From Duganella sp. Leaf126 (GTDB taxonomy: Bacteria > Pseudomonadota > Gammaproteobacteria > Burkholderiales > Burkholderiaceae_D), in the NCBI RefSeq assembly GCF_001423125.1, contig NZ_LMNW01000033.1:215525-279524 (forward strand): DNA of 64,000 bases, in the 5' to 3' direction. The notes beneath the pieces are model-generated. The model did not search any database and was not told the DNA's origin. It saw only the letters and a program-made list of their open reading frames with translations. Positions within the stretch are counted from its first letter, which is position 1, and each line of letters starts with the position of its first letter. Below, piece after piece: positions 1-7,910 of the stretch. The translations under genes and the position numbers were made by a program.

Positions 1-190
1 TGATGATGAAGGTGCCGACCGAACCGGTAAACTGCGACAGCCATGCACGCCCCTGCCAGCGCGGCGGCAGGTATTCCGACAGGTGGGGGTCGGCAGACGG
101 CACCAGCACGGCGTCCACACCATGCTGGCGCATGGCGTCGCGCAAGCGCTGCAGGCGTTTGGCTGGGGGCGGTGAAGTCGTCATAGGCAT
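1..190 (-). CDS. Aminopeptidase P family (M24) protein, N-terminal fragment
   Basis: The reverse strand from the ATG at 190 encodes 63 residues and runs off the window edge. The part after the proline-rich start contains MRQHGVDAVLVPSADPHLSE followed by a W-Q-G-R-A-W-L-S-Q-F-T-G-S-V-G-T stretch. This matches the N-terminal creatinase-like domain of Xaa-Pro aminopeptidases, cytosolic metalloproteases that remove an N-terminal residue preceding proline. The metal-binding catalytic domain lies outside the window. A second ATG at 184 is an alternative start. It is divergent from the phosphoribosyltransferase gene at 350. Confidence 0.72.
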   Translation of the reverse strand, partial: MPMTTSPPPAKRLQRLRDAMRQHGVDAVLVPSADPHLSEYLPPRWQGRAWLSQFTGSVGTFII

Positions 191-349
191 GGGTCCGTGG
201 CGCAGCAGCAAAGGTCGGCCCTATGATACCGCGAATGGCGCCATGGTCACGAGCGCCACGCTTGCACGATCGCGACGCCGGCCGCGCGCCATCGTTGCCG
301 AAGTTACCTCAGACCAACTTCGTCGCAGGAAAGCGCCAGATGAAGGATA

Positions 350-961
350 ATGTCGAGCTTTGTCGTTACCGAGAAAATCATGCAAGATTTCCACCATAAT
401 CGTGCCCGCGCATTGCTGCAAAGCGCCGAGGAGCTGTTCACCAAGCAGGACGTGGATGCGGCGGTGACCGCCATGGCCGACAAGCTCAACGCCCGCTACA
501 ACCATCCCGAAGCCGAAGCGTTCCCGCTGGTGCTGGGCGTGATGGGTGGCGCGGTGGTCTTCACCGGCAACTTGCTGCCGCAGCTGACATTCCCGCTCGA
601 ATTCGATTACATCCACGTCAGCCGCTATGGCGACGAAGACCGCGGTGGCGAAGTGGTCTGGAAAGTGGTGCCGCGCTCCAACGTTGCCGGCCGCACCGTG
701 ATCGTGCTCGACGATATCCTCGATGAAGGCGAGACCCTGGCCCACGTCAAGCAACGCCTGCTGGACATGGGTGCGGCGGAAGTGATCCTGGCCGTGTTCG
801 CGGACAAGGCCATCGGCAAGGCCAAGCCGGTCGCTGCCGACATCGTCGGCTTGACCATCCCCAACCGTTTTGTCGTCGGCTTCGGCATGGATGCGTACGG
901 CTACTGGCGCAACCTGCCGGGCCTGTGGGCGATCCGCCCGGAAGCGCTGCACAAGGATTAA
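350..961 (+). CDS. hpt: Hypoxanthine-guanine phosphoribosyltransferase-type enzyme
   Basis: This 203-residue type I phosphoribosyltransferase has the PRPP-binding loop VIVLDDILDEGETL at residues 117-130 and the upstream LGVMGGAVVF segment typical of the fold. Family members salvage hypoxanthine and guanine with PRPP to IMP and GMP in the cytosol. The ATG at 350 has a good GAAGGA ribosome site 4-5 bases upstream; an in-frame ATG at 380 is a less likely start. The fold is certain. The exact purine specificity is inferred from family resemblance. It is a single gene convergent with the nitronate monooxygenase gene. Confidence 0.85.
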   Translation: MSSFVVTEKIMQDFHHNRARALLQSAEELFTKQDVDAAVTAMADKLNARYNHPEAEAFPLVLGVMGGAVVFTGNLLPQLTFPLEFDYIHVSRYGDEDRGGEVVWKVVPRSNVAGRTVIVLDDILDEGETLAHVKQRLLDMGAAEVILAVFADKAIGKAKPVAADIVGLTIPNRFVVGFGMDAYGYWRNLPGLWAIRPEALHKD

Positions 962-1006
962 TCAGGCTGATGCATTGCCGGTCAGGCCGGCAACACATCA
1001 GCAGCG

Positions 1007-1960
1007 TTACAGCGCCAGGCGGGCGCGGGCGGCGTCGTATTCCTGCTTCAGGCGCGCCACCATCTCGGCCGTGGTGGGGATGTCGTCCATCAGGCCCACG
1101 CCCTGGCCGGCGCCCCAGATATCGCGCCAGGCCTTGGCGCTGCCGGAGCCGAAATTCATGCTGGTCTTGTCCGACTGCGGCAGCGCGTCCGGATCGAGGC
1201 CGGCGGCGACGATCGACTTTTTCAGATAGTTGCCGTGCACGCCCGTAAACAGGTTGGAATAGATGACGTCGGCTGCAGTCGATTCGATGATGGCGTCGCG
1301 GTACGCGTCGCTGACGTTCGATTCCTGCGTGGCCAGCCAGCGCGAGCCGATGTAGGCAAAATCGGCGCCCATGGCCTGGGCGGCCAGGATGGCGTCGCCG
1401 GTGGCAATCGAGCCGGACAGGGCAATCGGACCCTGGAAGAATTTGCGCACCTCGCCCACCAGCGCGAACGGCGACAGCGTGCCCGCATGGCCGCCGGCGC
1501 CGGCCGCTACCAGGATCAGGCCATCGACACCCGCTTCCAGCGCCTTTTGCGCGTGGCGGATCGAGACGATATCGTGCAGCACGATGCCGCCATAGCTGTG
1601 GATGGCATCGAGCATGTCCTTGGGCGGCGCGCGCAGCGACGAAATGATGATCGGTACCCGGTGCTTGACGCACACTTCGACATCGTGGGCCAGGCGGTCG
1701 TTCGACTGGTGGACGATCTGGTTGACCGCGATCGGTCCCACTTTTCGGTCGGGGTGGGCAGCCTGGTAGTCGGCCAGTTCCTTCTGAAGGTCGGTCAGCC
1801 AGACATCGAGCAGTTCGGCCGGCCGCGCATTGAGCGCCGGGAAGGAGCCGACGATGCCGGCCTTGCATTGCGCCGCCACCAGCGCCGGACCGCTGGCGAT
1901 GAACATCGGTGAGGCGATGACGGGAAGTGAAAGGTGTTGCAACACTGCAGGCAGGGCCAT
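1007..1960 (-). CDS. Nitronate monooxygenase (2-nitropropane dioxygenase family)
   Basis: A 317-residue FMN-dependent TIM-barrel enzyme. Visible landmarks are the N-terminal PVIASPMFIASGP, the glycine-rich phosphate-binding stretch LVAAGAGGHAGTLSPFALV, LSGSIATGDAILAAQAMGAD, and the YIGSRWLATQES segment seen in NMO proteins. The family oxidises toxic alkyl nitronates such as propionate 3-nitronate to the carbonyl compound and nitrite. The frame is open further upstream to 2044, but those residues do not resemble the family, so the ATG at 1960 (MALPAVLQHL) is chosen. The adjacent DUF1289 gene on the same strand may be cotranscribed. Confidence 0.88.
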   Translation of the reverse strand: MALPAVLQHLSLPVIASPMFIASGPALVAAQCKAGIVGSFPALNARPAELLDVWLTDLQKELADYQAAHPDRKVGPIAVNQIVHQSNDRLAHDVEVCVKHRVPIIISSLRAPPKDMLDAIHSYGGIVLHDIVSIRHAQKALEAGVDGLILVAAGAGGHAGTLSPFALVGEVRKFFQGPIALSGSIATGDAILAAQAMGADFAYIGSRWLATQESNVSDAYRDAIIESTAADVIYSNLFTGVHGNYLKKSIVAAGLDPDALPQSDKTSMNFGSGSAKAWRDIWGAGQGVGLMDDIPTTAEMVARLKQEYDAARARLAL

Positions 1961-2047
1961 GGCGAACTCGCGAAGTGGATTGATCGGAATGCTGCGCAAA
2001 TTATAGATCGAAAAAAGTACGACCGTGCCATAACTAGGGGCCATGCT

Positions 2048-2278
2048 CTATTTCTGGAAACCGTCCTCATCAAATGAAACCGTCTCCCTGCGGCGACCGA
2101 TTGCCACCCACACTGCCTGTTTATATGCCTCGTCGGCGGTGGACCAGGCCATGATTTCATCGAGGGTGCGCAGGCAACCCGTGCAGTACTGGCGTTCGGC
2201 ATCCATCTTGCACAAGCTCACGCACGGTGACGGGACCCGGTTGGAGGGAAACTGGAGAGGGTTAGTTGGCGCACTCAT
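2048..2278 (-). CDS. DUF1289 domain protein
   Basis: A small 76-residue protein with the DUF1289 signature VPSPCVSLCKMD...YCTGCLRTLDEI followed by W...R. The conserved cysteine pattern C-x3-C-x(8-10)-C-x2-C suggests metal binding, though no biochemical role is established for the family. The ATG at 2278 (MSAPTNPL) is preferred over an upstream in-frame ATG at 2317 because the extra residues are not family-like. The gene lies upstream of the nitronate monooxygenase on the same strand. Confidence 0.8.
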   Translation of the reverse strand: MSAPTNPLQFPSNRVPSPCVSLCKMDAERQYCTGCLRTLDEIMAWSTADEAYKQAVWVAIGRRRETVSFDEDGFQK

Positions 2279-2303
2279 AGCTGCCATTATGCCTGGTATC
2301 GAC

Positions 2304-2350
2304 TTGATTAATCGCACAGCACTCCTATACTACCATCCAGGTAGATGGTA
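2304..2350 (+). promoter_or_regulatory. Promoter and inverted-repeat operator of the CopG-type gene
   Basis: A sigma70-like promoter reads TTGATT (2304-2309), a 16-bp spacer, then TATACT (2326-2331). A perfect inverted repeat, TACCATC (2331-2337) and GATGGTA (2344-2350) separated by six bases, starts at the last base of the -10 box and covers the expected start of transcription. The site sits directly in front of a ribbon-helix-helix regulator gene, so self-repression is the natural reading. The repeat is seen directly; binding is inferred. Confidence 0.6.
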
Positions 2351-2365
2351 ACCAGATGGAGACTC

Positions 2366-2782
2366 ATGGCTAAGCAAGAATTAAAACTGAAGACCGCCGA
2401 CTCGGAAAAAATCACGATCAACCTCGGTCCCATCGACCTGGGCCAGATCGACCTGCTGGTGCAAGAGGGGTTTTATTCGAACCGGACCGACCTGATCCGC
2501 ACCGCGATCCGCAATCAGTTGAACCAGCACGCCGACGTCGTCAAGCAGACGGTAGCGCGTAAAAGCCTGGTGCTCGGCATGCAGCATTACTCGCGTGCCG
2601 ACCTCGAAGCCCTGCGTGCCGCCGGCGAACGGCTGCACATCCAGGTACTGGGATTGGCCAGCATTGCCAGCGACGTCACGGTCGACCTGGCGCTGGCAAC
2701 GATCGACTCGATTTTTGTCCTGGGGTCGCTCCATGCGAGCGCGGTACTGAAAACCGCGCTGGCGCCGCGTATCCACCACTGA
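2366..2782 (+). CDS. CopG family ribbon-helix-helix regulator
   Basis: A 138-residue protein with a ribbon-helix-helix core near the N terminus: the beta-strand KITINLGPIDLGQIDLLVQ and the helices EGFYSNRTDLIRTAIRNQL. The remaining ~80 residues are a C-terminal extension probably used for oligomerisation. The ATG at 2366 (MAKQELKL) has a GGAGA site upstream; the earlier ATG at 2345 lies inside the operator palindrome and is unlikely. It ends 9 bases before the esterase gene, so the two form an operon. Role inferred: a local repressor of itself and the depolymerase-type esterase. Confidence 0.85.
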   Translation: MAKQELKLKTADSEKITINLGPIDLGQIDLLVQEGFYSNRTDLIRTAIRNQLNQHADVVKQTVARKSLVLGMQHYSRADLEALRAAGERLHIQVLGLASIASDVTVDLALATIDSIFVLGSLHASAVLKTALAPRIHH

Positions 2783-2791
2783 AGGAACACC

Positions 2792-4156
2792 ATGAAACTT
2801 CCATTCATGTCGCAGATGCGACAGGCTGCACAAAAAATGGTCCGCAAGGGCGCCACGGCGATGCTGCAAAAAGCCGTGGAAAGCACGTTGCAACAGCAGC
2901 AGAAGCTGCAGGAACAACGGATGAACACGCCTCGTCCGGCGCCCGGCACGCCGCCGGGCGGCATGCGCGACCTCAACCCCGCGCCCGACTACACGTCCGC
3001 CAAAGCGCCGGCGTCGTCGGCAGCCACACCCGCTAATGCCAAGGCCGAGGCCGAAACCATCGCGGCAGCGATGGACGACGCCAGGCCGATATGCAAGACG
3101 GCCGCCGAGCCGGCGCCAACGGCGGAACCGGCGCCGGCAGCTGAACAGGCAACGGCAGCGACAGCGCCGAATCCCGCTATCAATCCGGCTGCCTACGCGC
3201 AGGACATGCTGGAAAAAATGGGCATCAAGATCGATCTGACCGCCAGTTTCGAGCGCGGCATCGACCTCGGCACCTTGCGCCATCCGGGCACGGCCACCCC
3301 GCCGCCGCCGCTGCCCGCGGGCGCGCGCTTCGAGCGCGGCAGTTACGCCAACCACGCCGGCAGCCGCAATTACAAGCTGTTCATCCCGTCCAGCTACCGC
3401 GGCCAGCCGATGCCGCTACTGGTGATGCTGCACGGCTGCACCCAGAATCCCGACGATTTCGCCACCGGCACGCAGATGAACCAGGTGGCCGAGGAAGCCG
3501 GCTGCCTGGTGGTCTATCCCGAGCAGACGGCCGGCGCCAACCAGTCCAAGTGCTGGAACTGGTTCAACGCCATCGATCAGCAGCGCGGCCAGGGCGAACC
3601 GTCGATCATCGCCGGCATCGCCGAACAGATCGGCAACGACTACGCGGTCAATCCGCAGCAGGTGTACGTGGCCGGGCTGTCGGCCGGCGGCGCGATGGCG
3701 GTCATCGTCGGCACGCTGTACCCGGAACTGTTTGCAGCGGTCGGCGTCCATTCGGGCCTGCCGTTCGCCTCGGCCACCGACCTGCCGTCGGCGCTGTCGG
3801 CCATGAAGCGCGGCGCCAGCAACGCGCCCAGGGCCGGCAACGGTTCGCGGCCGATCATCGTATTCCACGGCGACAGCGACACCACCGTCAACCCGCGCAA
3901 CGGCGAGCAGGTCATCGCCCAGCAGCTCGACCATCTCGACGCCGACCCGGACGTGCAATCGGGCGCGGTACCGAACGGCTACCGCTACACCCAGACCACG
4001 CACACGGGCGCCGACGGCGCACCGCTGGGCGAACACTGGGTGGTGCACGGCGCCGGCCATGCCTGGTCGGGCGGCAGCGAACACGGAAGCTACACCGATT
4101 CGCGCGGACCGGACGCCAGCCGCGAGATGCTGAGGTTTTTCCGCACCGTCAGCTAA
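2792..4156 (+). CDS. PHB depolymerase family esterase
   Basis: A 454-residue alpha/beta-hydrolase. Residues 1-180 are an Ala/Pro-rich low-complexity region that begins with a charged helix and has no clear secretion signal, followed by the catalytic domain. The oxyanion region is LVMLHGCTQNPDDF (about 210-223), the nucleophile lies in the lipase box GLSAGG (Ser297), the acid is in HGDSDTTV (about 361-363), and the histidine is in GAGHAWSGG (His423). The family hydrolyses polyhydroxybutyrate or aryl esters. Lack of a signal peptide fits an intracellular PHB-granule-associated enzyme, but the substrate is not proven. It follows the CopG regulator by 9 bases with a GAAGGA ribosome site. Confidence 0.85.
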   Translation: MKLPFMSQMRQAAQKMVRKGATAMLQKAVESTLQQQQKLQEQRMNTPRPAPGTPPGGMRDLNPAPDYTSAKAPASSAATPANAKAEAETIAAAMDDARPICKTAAEPAPTAEPAPAAEQATAATAPNPAINPAAYAQDMLEKMGIKIDLTASFERGIDLGTLRHPGTATPPPPLPAGARFERGSYANHAGSRNYKLFIPSSYRGQPMPLLVMLHGCTQNPDDFATGTQMNQVAEEAGCLVVYPEQTAGANQSKCWNWFNAIDQQRGQGEPSIIAGIAEQIGNDYAVNPQQVYVAGLSAGGAMAVIVGTLYPELFAAVGVHSGLPFASATDLPSALSAMKRGASNAPRAGNGSRPIIVFHGDSDTTVNPRNGEQVIAQQLDHLDADPDVQSGAVPNGYRYTQTTHTGADGAPLGEHWVVHGAGHAWSGGSEHGSYTDSRGPDASREMLRFFRTVS

Positions 4157-4192
4157 AGAGCCTCGCAAAGCCGGCTGCGCGGCGCGCTACGG

Positions 4193-4399
4193 CTAGGGTG
4201 TGCGAGGTGCTTTCAAGACCTCGAGATGTCGCTCCAGGCAGGCCGGGCACCAGCAGCCGACCGCGTCGGCCGATGTTGGCACGGGCACGGCCGGCGGCAG
4301 ATAGGTGCACCAGCACGGCGTGGCCGGACCGGCAGCGGCCGGAGCGGGGTCCGCCATGGCACAGGAAAAAATGGCGCCGCAGCGCGTGCAGGTACTCAT
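4193..4399 (-). CDS. Cysteine-rich CWC family small protein
   Basis: A 68-residue protein beginning MSTCTRCGAIFSC, with a second cysteine group PCWCTYLPPAVPVP and a third GCWCPACLERHLE. This C-x2-C, CWC, CWCPxC arrangement is the hallmark of the cysteine-rich CWC family, presumed metal binding and of unknown function. The ATG at 4399 is chosen because the family starts immediately before the first CxxC; the frame is open further to 4531 without family character. It is convergent with the PHB esterase and lies just upstream of argB on the other strand. Confidence 0.75.
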   Translation of the reverse strand: MSTCTRCGAIFSCAMADPAPAAAGPATPCWCTYLPPAVPVPTSADAVGCWCPACLERHLEVLKAPRTP

Positions 4400-4529
4400 G
4401 TATGTCTTGATAAGGGTTGCGGGCAGACTGGCCGAGGAACGCTGAAAATACCACCAGATGGCCCTATAATGCGTGCTTGACCGCAGCCGCAGGCTGTAAA
4501 ATTGCTGCACTTTCTTTACCGGACTCGCC

Positions 4530-5453
4530 ATGACCCAATTTTCTCATCTTAACTTAGGCATGAATGACGATTTGACCGCGGTATCCCCGCAGATCAAGGC
4601 GCAGATCCTGGCCGAGGCACTGCCGTACATCCGCAATTACCACGGCAAGACCATCGTCATCAAATACGGCGGCAATGCGATGACCGATGAACGCCTCAAG
4701 CACGGCTTCGCGCGCGACGTCATCCTGCTCAAGCTGGTCGGCATGAATCCGGTCGTGGTCCATGGCGGCGGTCCGCAGATCGACAACGCGCTGAAAAAGA
4801 TCGGCAAGCAGGGCACCTTCGTGCAAGGCATGCGCATCACCGACGAAGAGACCATGGAAGTGGTGGAATGGGTGCTCGGCGGCGAAGTCCAGCAGGACAT
4901 CGTCATGCTGATCAACCATTACGGCGGCCAGGCCGTGGGCCTGACCGGCAAGGACGGTGGCCTGATCCGCGCCCGCAAGATGGCCATGCCGGACAAGGAC
5001 AACCCGGGCCAGACGCTGGACATCGGTTTCGTCGGCGAGATCGACGCCATCAACCCGGCCGTGGTCAAGGCGCTGCAGGACGACGCCTTCATCCCCATCA
5101 TTTCGCCGATCGGTTTCGGCCAGGACGGCCAGGCCTACAACATCAACGCCGACGTCGTCGCCGGCAAGATCGCCGAGATCCTGAAAGCCGAAAAGCTGAT
5201 CATGATGACCAATATCGCCGGCGTGCAGGACAAGCAGGGCAACCTGGTCACCGACCTGTCGGCGCGCGAGATCGACGAGATGTTTGCCGACGGGACGATC
5301 TCGGGCGGCATGCTGCCGAAAATCTCCTCGGCGCTGGACGCGGCCAAGTCGGGCGTCAACACGGTGCACATCATCGACGGTCGCATCGAGCACTCTTTAT
5401 TGCTCGAAGTGTTGACCGAACAGGCATTTGGCACTATGATCCGGTCTCACTGA
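4530..5453 (+). CDS. argB: Acetylglutamate kinase
   Basis: A 307-residue amino-acid kinase that phosphorylates N-acetyl-L-glutamate with ATP, the second step of arginine synthesis. Seen are the nucleotide and substrate loops TIVIKYGGNAMTD, NPVVVHGGGPQIDNALKK and QAVGLTGKDGGLIRA, and the C-terminal GGMLPKISSALDAAKSGVNTV. Length is normal. The start is either the ATG at 4530 or that at 4560 (MNDDLTAV); neither has a strong ribosome site, and many homologues begin at the second. A tRNA-Thr gene follows 70 bases downstream. Confidence 0.97.
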   Translation: MTQFSHLNLGMNDDLTAVSPQIKAQILAEALPYIRNYHGKTIVIKYGGNAMTDERLKHGFARDVILLKLVGMNPVVVHGGGPQIDNALKKIGKQGTFVQGMRITDEETMEVVEWVLGGEVQQDIVMLINHYGGQAVGLTGKDGGLIRARKMAMPDKDNPGQTLDIGFVGEIDAINPAVVKALQDDAFIPIISPIGFGQDGQAYNINADVVAGKIAEILKAEKLIMMTNIAGVQDKQGNLVTDLSAREIDEMFADGTISGGMLPKISSALDAAKSGVNTVHIIDGRIEHSLLLEVLTEQAFGTMIRSH

Positions 5454-5522
5454 AAAAACGGCGACGCACTTCGCGCCGGTTTTGCAGTGCGTCGTTGTCG
5501 ATTTGGTACACCACACCTGTTT

Positions 5523-5597
<75 letters not shown>

Positions 5598-5622
5598 TCC
5601 CCCCTGTTGTTCCCTCCCCGCG

Positions 5623-6531
5623 TCAGTACACCCGTTCGACCTTGAGCCCGCGCTTGCGCAGCAGTTCCGGCACGCTGCCTTTGCCGACCAGGTGCAGCAC
5701 GCCGATCGCGGCCACGCTGTTGTTATCGCGCGCCATCAGCCGCACCATCGCGTCGGCCAGTGCCGGGTTGCGGCCGTCGAGCAGCACTTTTTGCACGAAG
5801 CGTCCCGAAAAACTGTCGTCGGCGGCAGACTTCTGCGCCAGCGCGTCGAGCGCCTTGATGTCCGCGTGGCGCCAGGCGTCGGCGATTTCGCGCGACTGGT
5901 CGGCCTGCTCCTTGTCTTCGATGCCGGCAATCGCCTCCTGCAGGAATACCAGCTGGTCGGCTGCCGACAGCTTGCCGAACAAGGACATCTGCGCTTCGGG
6001 CGATTCCAGTTCGACCACCTTCTGGCCGCGGTCGTGGGCCTGGCGCGACAGGTAGCTGTCCACCGCCAGGGCCGGATCGTAGCCCTGGGCGGCAAACTCG
6101 CTCACCGTCAGCATGCTGGCCAACATCCACGGCCGCATCATGGTCACCGATTCGGGCGCAATCCGGTATTGCTGGAGCAGCCGGTCCAGGCGCGCGCGCC
6201 AGTCCGGCGACAGCGAGGCCATCGACGCGCCGCCCGTCAGCGCCAGCCCGTACTTTTGCGTGGCGCGGACCAGCCGTTGCTGGTCGCCGAGCGGGTCGAT
6301 CTCCAGCGCCAGCACCGGCGCCTGTTTCAGCACGCCGGCCAGGCGCGGCTCGAGCGGATAGAAGTCCTGGGCGCCGACGTGGATGGTGCCGAACAGGTAC
6401 AGCGTGCGGCCGCCCTGCTCCACCTTGAACAGCGCGCCGCGCGCGGGAATGGTCCCTGCCGGCGCTTGCGCCCAGCCCGGGCCGGCCAGCAGGCAGATCA
6501 AACTGGCGAACATCACTATAATCTGGCGCAT
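5623..6531 (-). CDS. TraB/GumN family protein, exported
   Basis: A 302-residue protein with a cleavable signal peptide (MRQIIVMFASLICLLAGPGWAQA). The TraB/GumN core follows: a GTIHVG motif near residue 50, a conserved EIDP, and a closing IGVLHLVGKGSVPELLRKRG. The family resembles TIKI-type metalloproteases (GxxH and late GxxH motifs, both present), but its bacterial role is unsettled. It is convergent with tRNA-Thr and divergent from the HAD nucleotidase, whose start lies 34 bases away. Confidence 0.85.
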   Translation of the reverse strand: MRQIIVMFASLICLLAGPGWAQAPAGTIPARGALFKVEQGGRTLYLFGTIHVGAQDFYPLEPRLAGVLKQAPVLALEIDPLGDQQRLVRATQKYGLALTGGASMASLSPDWRARLDRLLQQYRIAPESVTMMRPWMLASMLTVSEFAAQGYDPALAVDSYLSRQAHDRGQKVVELESPEAQMSLFGKLSAADQLVFLQEAIAGIEDKEQADQSREIADAWRHADIKALDALAQKSAADDSFSGRFVQKVLLDGRNPALADAMVRLMARDNNSVAAIGVLHLVGKGSVPELLRKRGLKVERVY

Positions 6532-6564
6532 GGCTGTCTCGGGTCTCTCTTATAAAGTCGTCGC

Positions 6565-7296
6565 TTGAATACTACTCTTTCCTCGCCGGTATGGTTGTTT
6601 GATCTGGACAACACGCTGCACAATGCGTCGCACGCGATCTTCCCGGCCATCGTCGCCAATATGAACCTGTACATGGCCCGCGTGCTCGGCGACGGCGTCA
6701 CGCCGGCCAGCACCGACGTGGTCGATGCGGCGCGCACCCTGTACTGGCGGCGCTACGGCGCCACCTTGCTCGGCCTGGTCAAGCACCACCAGGTGCAGGC
6801 CGCGCATTTTCTGCACGAGACCCACAGCATCGACGACCTCGCTTCGCTGATCCGCGCCGAGCGCGGCCTGCGCCAGCTGCTGCGCCGCCTGCCCGGTCGC
6901 AAGATCCTGCTCACCAATGCGCCGCACCGCTACGCCAGCCAGGTGCTGCGCCACCTCGGTCTGCACCGCGCGTTCGGCCACCAGATGGCGGTGGAAGCGA
7001 TGACGGTCAATCGTCAGCTGCGGCCCAAGCCGTCGAAACTGCTGCTGCGCAAACTGATGCGCATGCAGCGCCTGACGCCGCAGCGCTGCATCCTGGTCGA
7101 GGACACGCTGGCCAACCTGCGCAGCGCCCATGCACTGGGCATGCGCACCGCGTGGGTGACCCGGTACCTGACGTCGCGCAGCACGGGCGGCGCCGGTCTG
7201 CACCATCGGCCAAAACGGCTGATCCGCCCCGCCTACGTCGATGTCAAAGTAAAATCCGTGCACCAGCTGCCGGCGCGCCTGCACCGGCTGCGCTGA
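6565..7296 (+). CDS. HAD-type pyrimidine 5'-nucleotidase
   Basis: A 243-residue HAD hydrolase. Motif I is FDLDNTLHNASH near the N terminus, motif II is ILLTNAPHRYA, and motif III-IV is ILVEDTLANLRSAHALGMRTAWVT. Family members dephosphorylate pyrimidine nucleotides or similar small phosphomonoesters. The start is a TTG at 6565: the next in-frame ATG would delete the catalytic DLDN, and the ATG at 6591 is out of frame. The argB-HAD-slmA order is common in Burkholderiales, and this gene lies 32 bases before slmA. Confidence 0.85.
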   Translation: MNTTLSSPVWLFDLDNTLHNASHAIFPAIVANMNLYMARVLGDGVTPASTDVVDAARTLYWRRYGATLLGLVKHHQVQAAHFLHETHSIDDLASLIRAERGLRQLLRRLPGRKILLTNAPHRYASQVLRHLGLHRAFGHQMAVEAMTVNRQLRPKPSKLLLRKLMRMQRLTPQRCILVEDTLANLRSAHALGMRTAWVTRYLTSRSTGGAGLHHRPKRLIRPAYVDVKVKSVHQLPARLHRLR

Positions 7297-7328
7297 CCAC
7301 CCTGTTTTATTCTTGACCGCGAGATCAC

Positions 7329-7904
7329 ATGGCAAGCACCCCGCCCGGCCAGCGCCGCCTGGACATCCTGCAAGCACTGGCGCAGATGCTGGAACAACCG
7401 AAGAGCAACCGCATCACCACGGCCGCGCTGGCGCGCAAGCTGGGGTTTTCCGAAGCGGCGCTGTACCGCCACTTTGCCAGCAAGGCGCAGATGTTCGAGG
7501 GCCTGATCGAGTTCATCGACTCCTCGGTATTCGGCCTGATCAACCAGATCGCCGAGCGCCACGACGACGGCCTGACGCAGGCACGCGACATCGTCGGCAT
7601 GCTGCTGCACTTCGCCGGCCAGAACCCGGGCATGACGCGGGTGCTGATCGGCGAAGCGCTGGTCAACGAGGACGAGCGCCTGCAGCTGCGCATGAACCAG
7701 TTCTACGACCGCGTGGAACTGGCGCTCAGGCAGGCCTTGCGCATGGCTGCCGCCGAAGGACAGGGCCGCGAGGACGACGTCGCGCCCCGCGCGGCCATGC
7801 TGGCCAGTTTCGTCATCGGCCGCTGGCACCGCTACGCCAAGAGCGGCTTCACCAACCACCCGACCCAGGACGCGCCGCTGCAGATCGCGCTGCTGCTCGG
7901 CTAA
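7329..7904 (+). CDS. slmA: Nucleoid occlusion factor SlmA (TetR family)
   Basis: A 191-residue TetR-fold DNA-binding protein. The helix-turn-helix TTAALARKLGFSEAALYRHF (residues 30-49) is followed by ASKAQMFEGLIEF and the SlmA-like regulatory core with NPGMTRVLIGEALVNEDERL. SlmA bound to its chromosomal sites blocks FtsZ ring assembly over the nucleoid. Length and sequence fit the family throughout. It is probably cotranscribed with the HAD gene and precedes the pabBC fusion by 6 bases. Confidence 0.92.
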   Translation: MASTPPGQRRLDILQALAQMLEQPKSNRITTAALARKLGFSEAALYRHFASKAQMFEGLIEFIDSSVFGLINQIAERHDDGLTQARDIVGMLLHFAGQNPGMTRVLIGEALVNEDERLQLRMNQFYDRVELALRQALRMAAAEGQGREDDVAPRAAMLASFVIGRWHRYAKSGFTNHPTQDAPLQIALLLG

Positions 7905-7910
7905 CCTTGT

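Noticed and set aside
4144..4210. Possible terminator hairpin between the PHB esterase and CWC genes
   Set aside because: CCTCGCA/TGCGAGG arms exist, but the loop is long and there is no U-tract.
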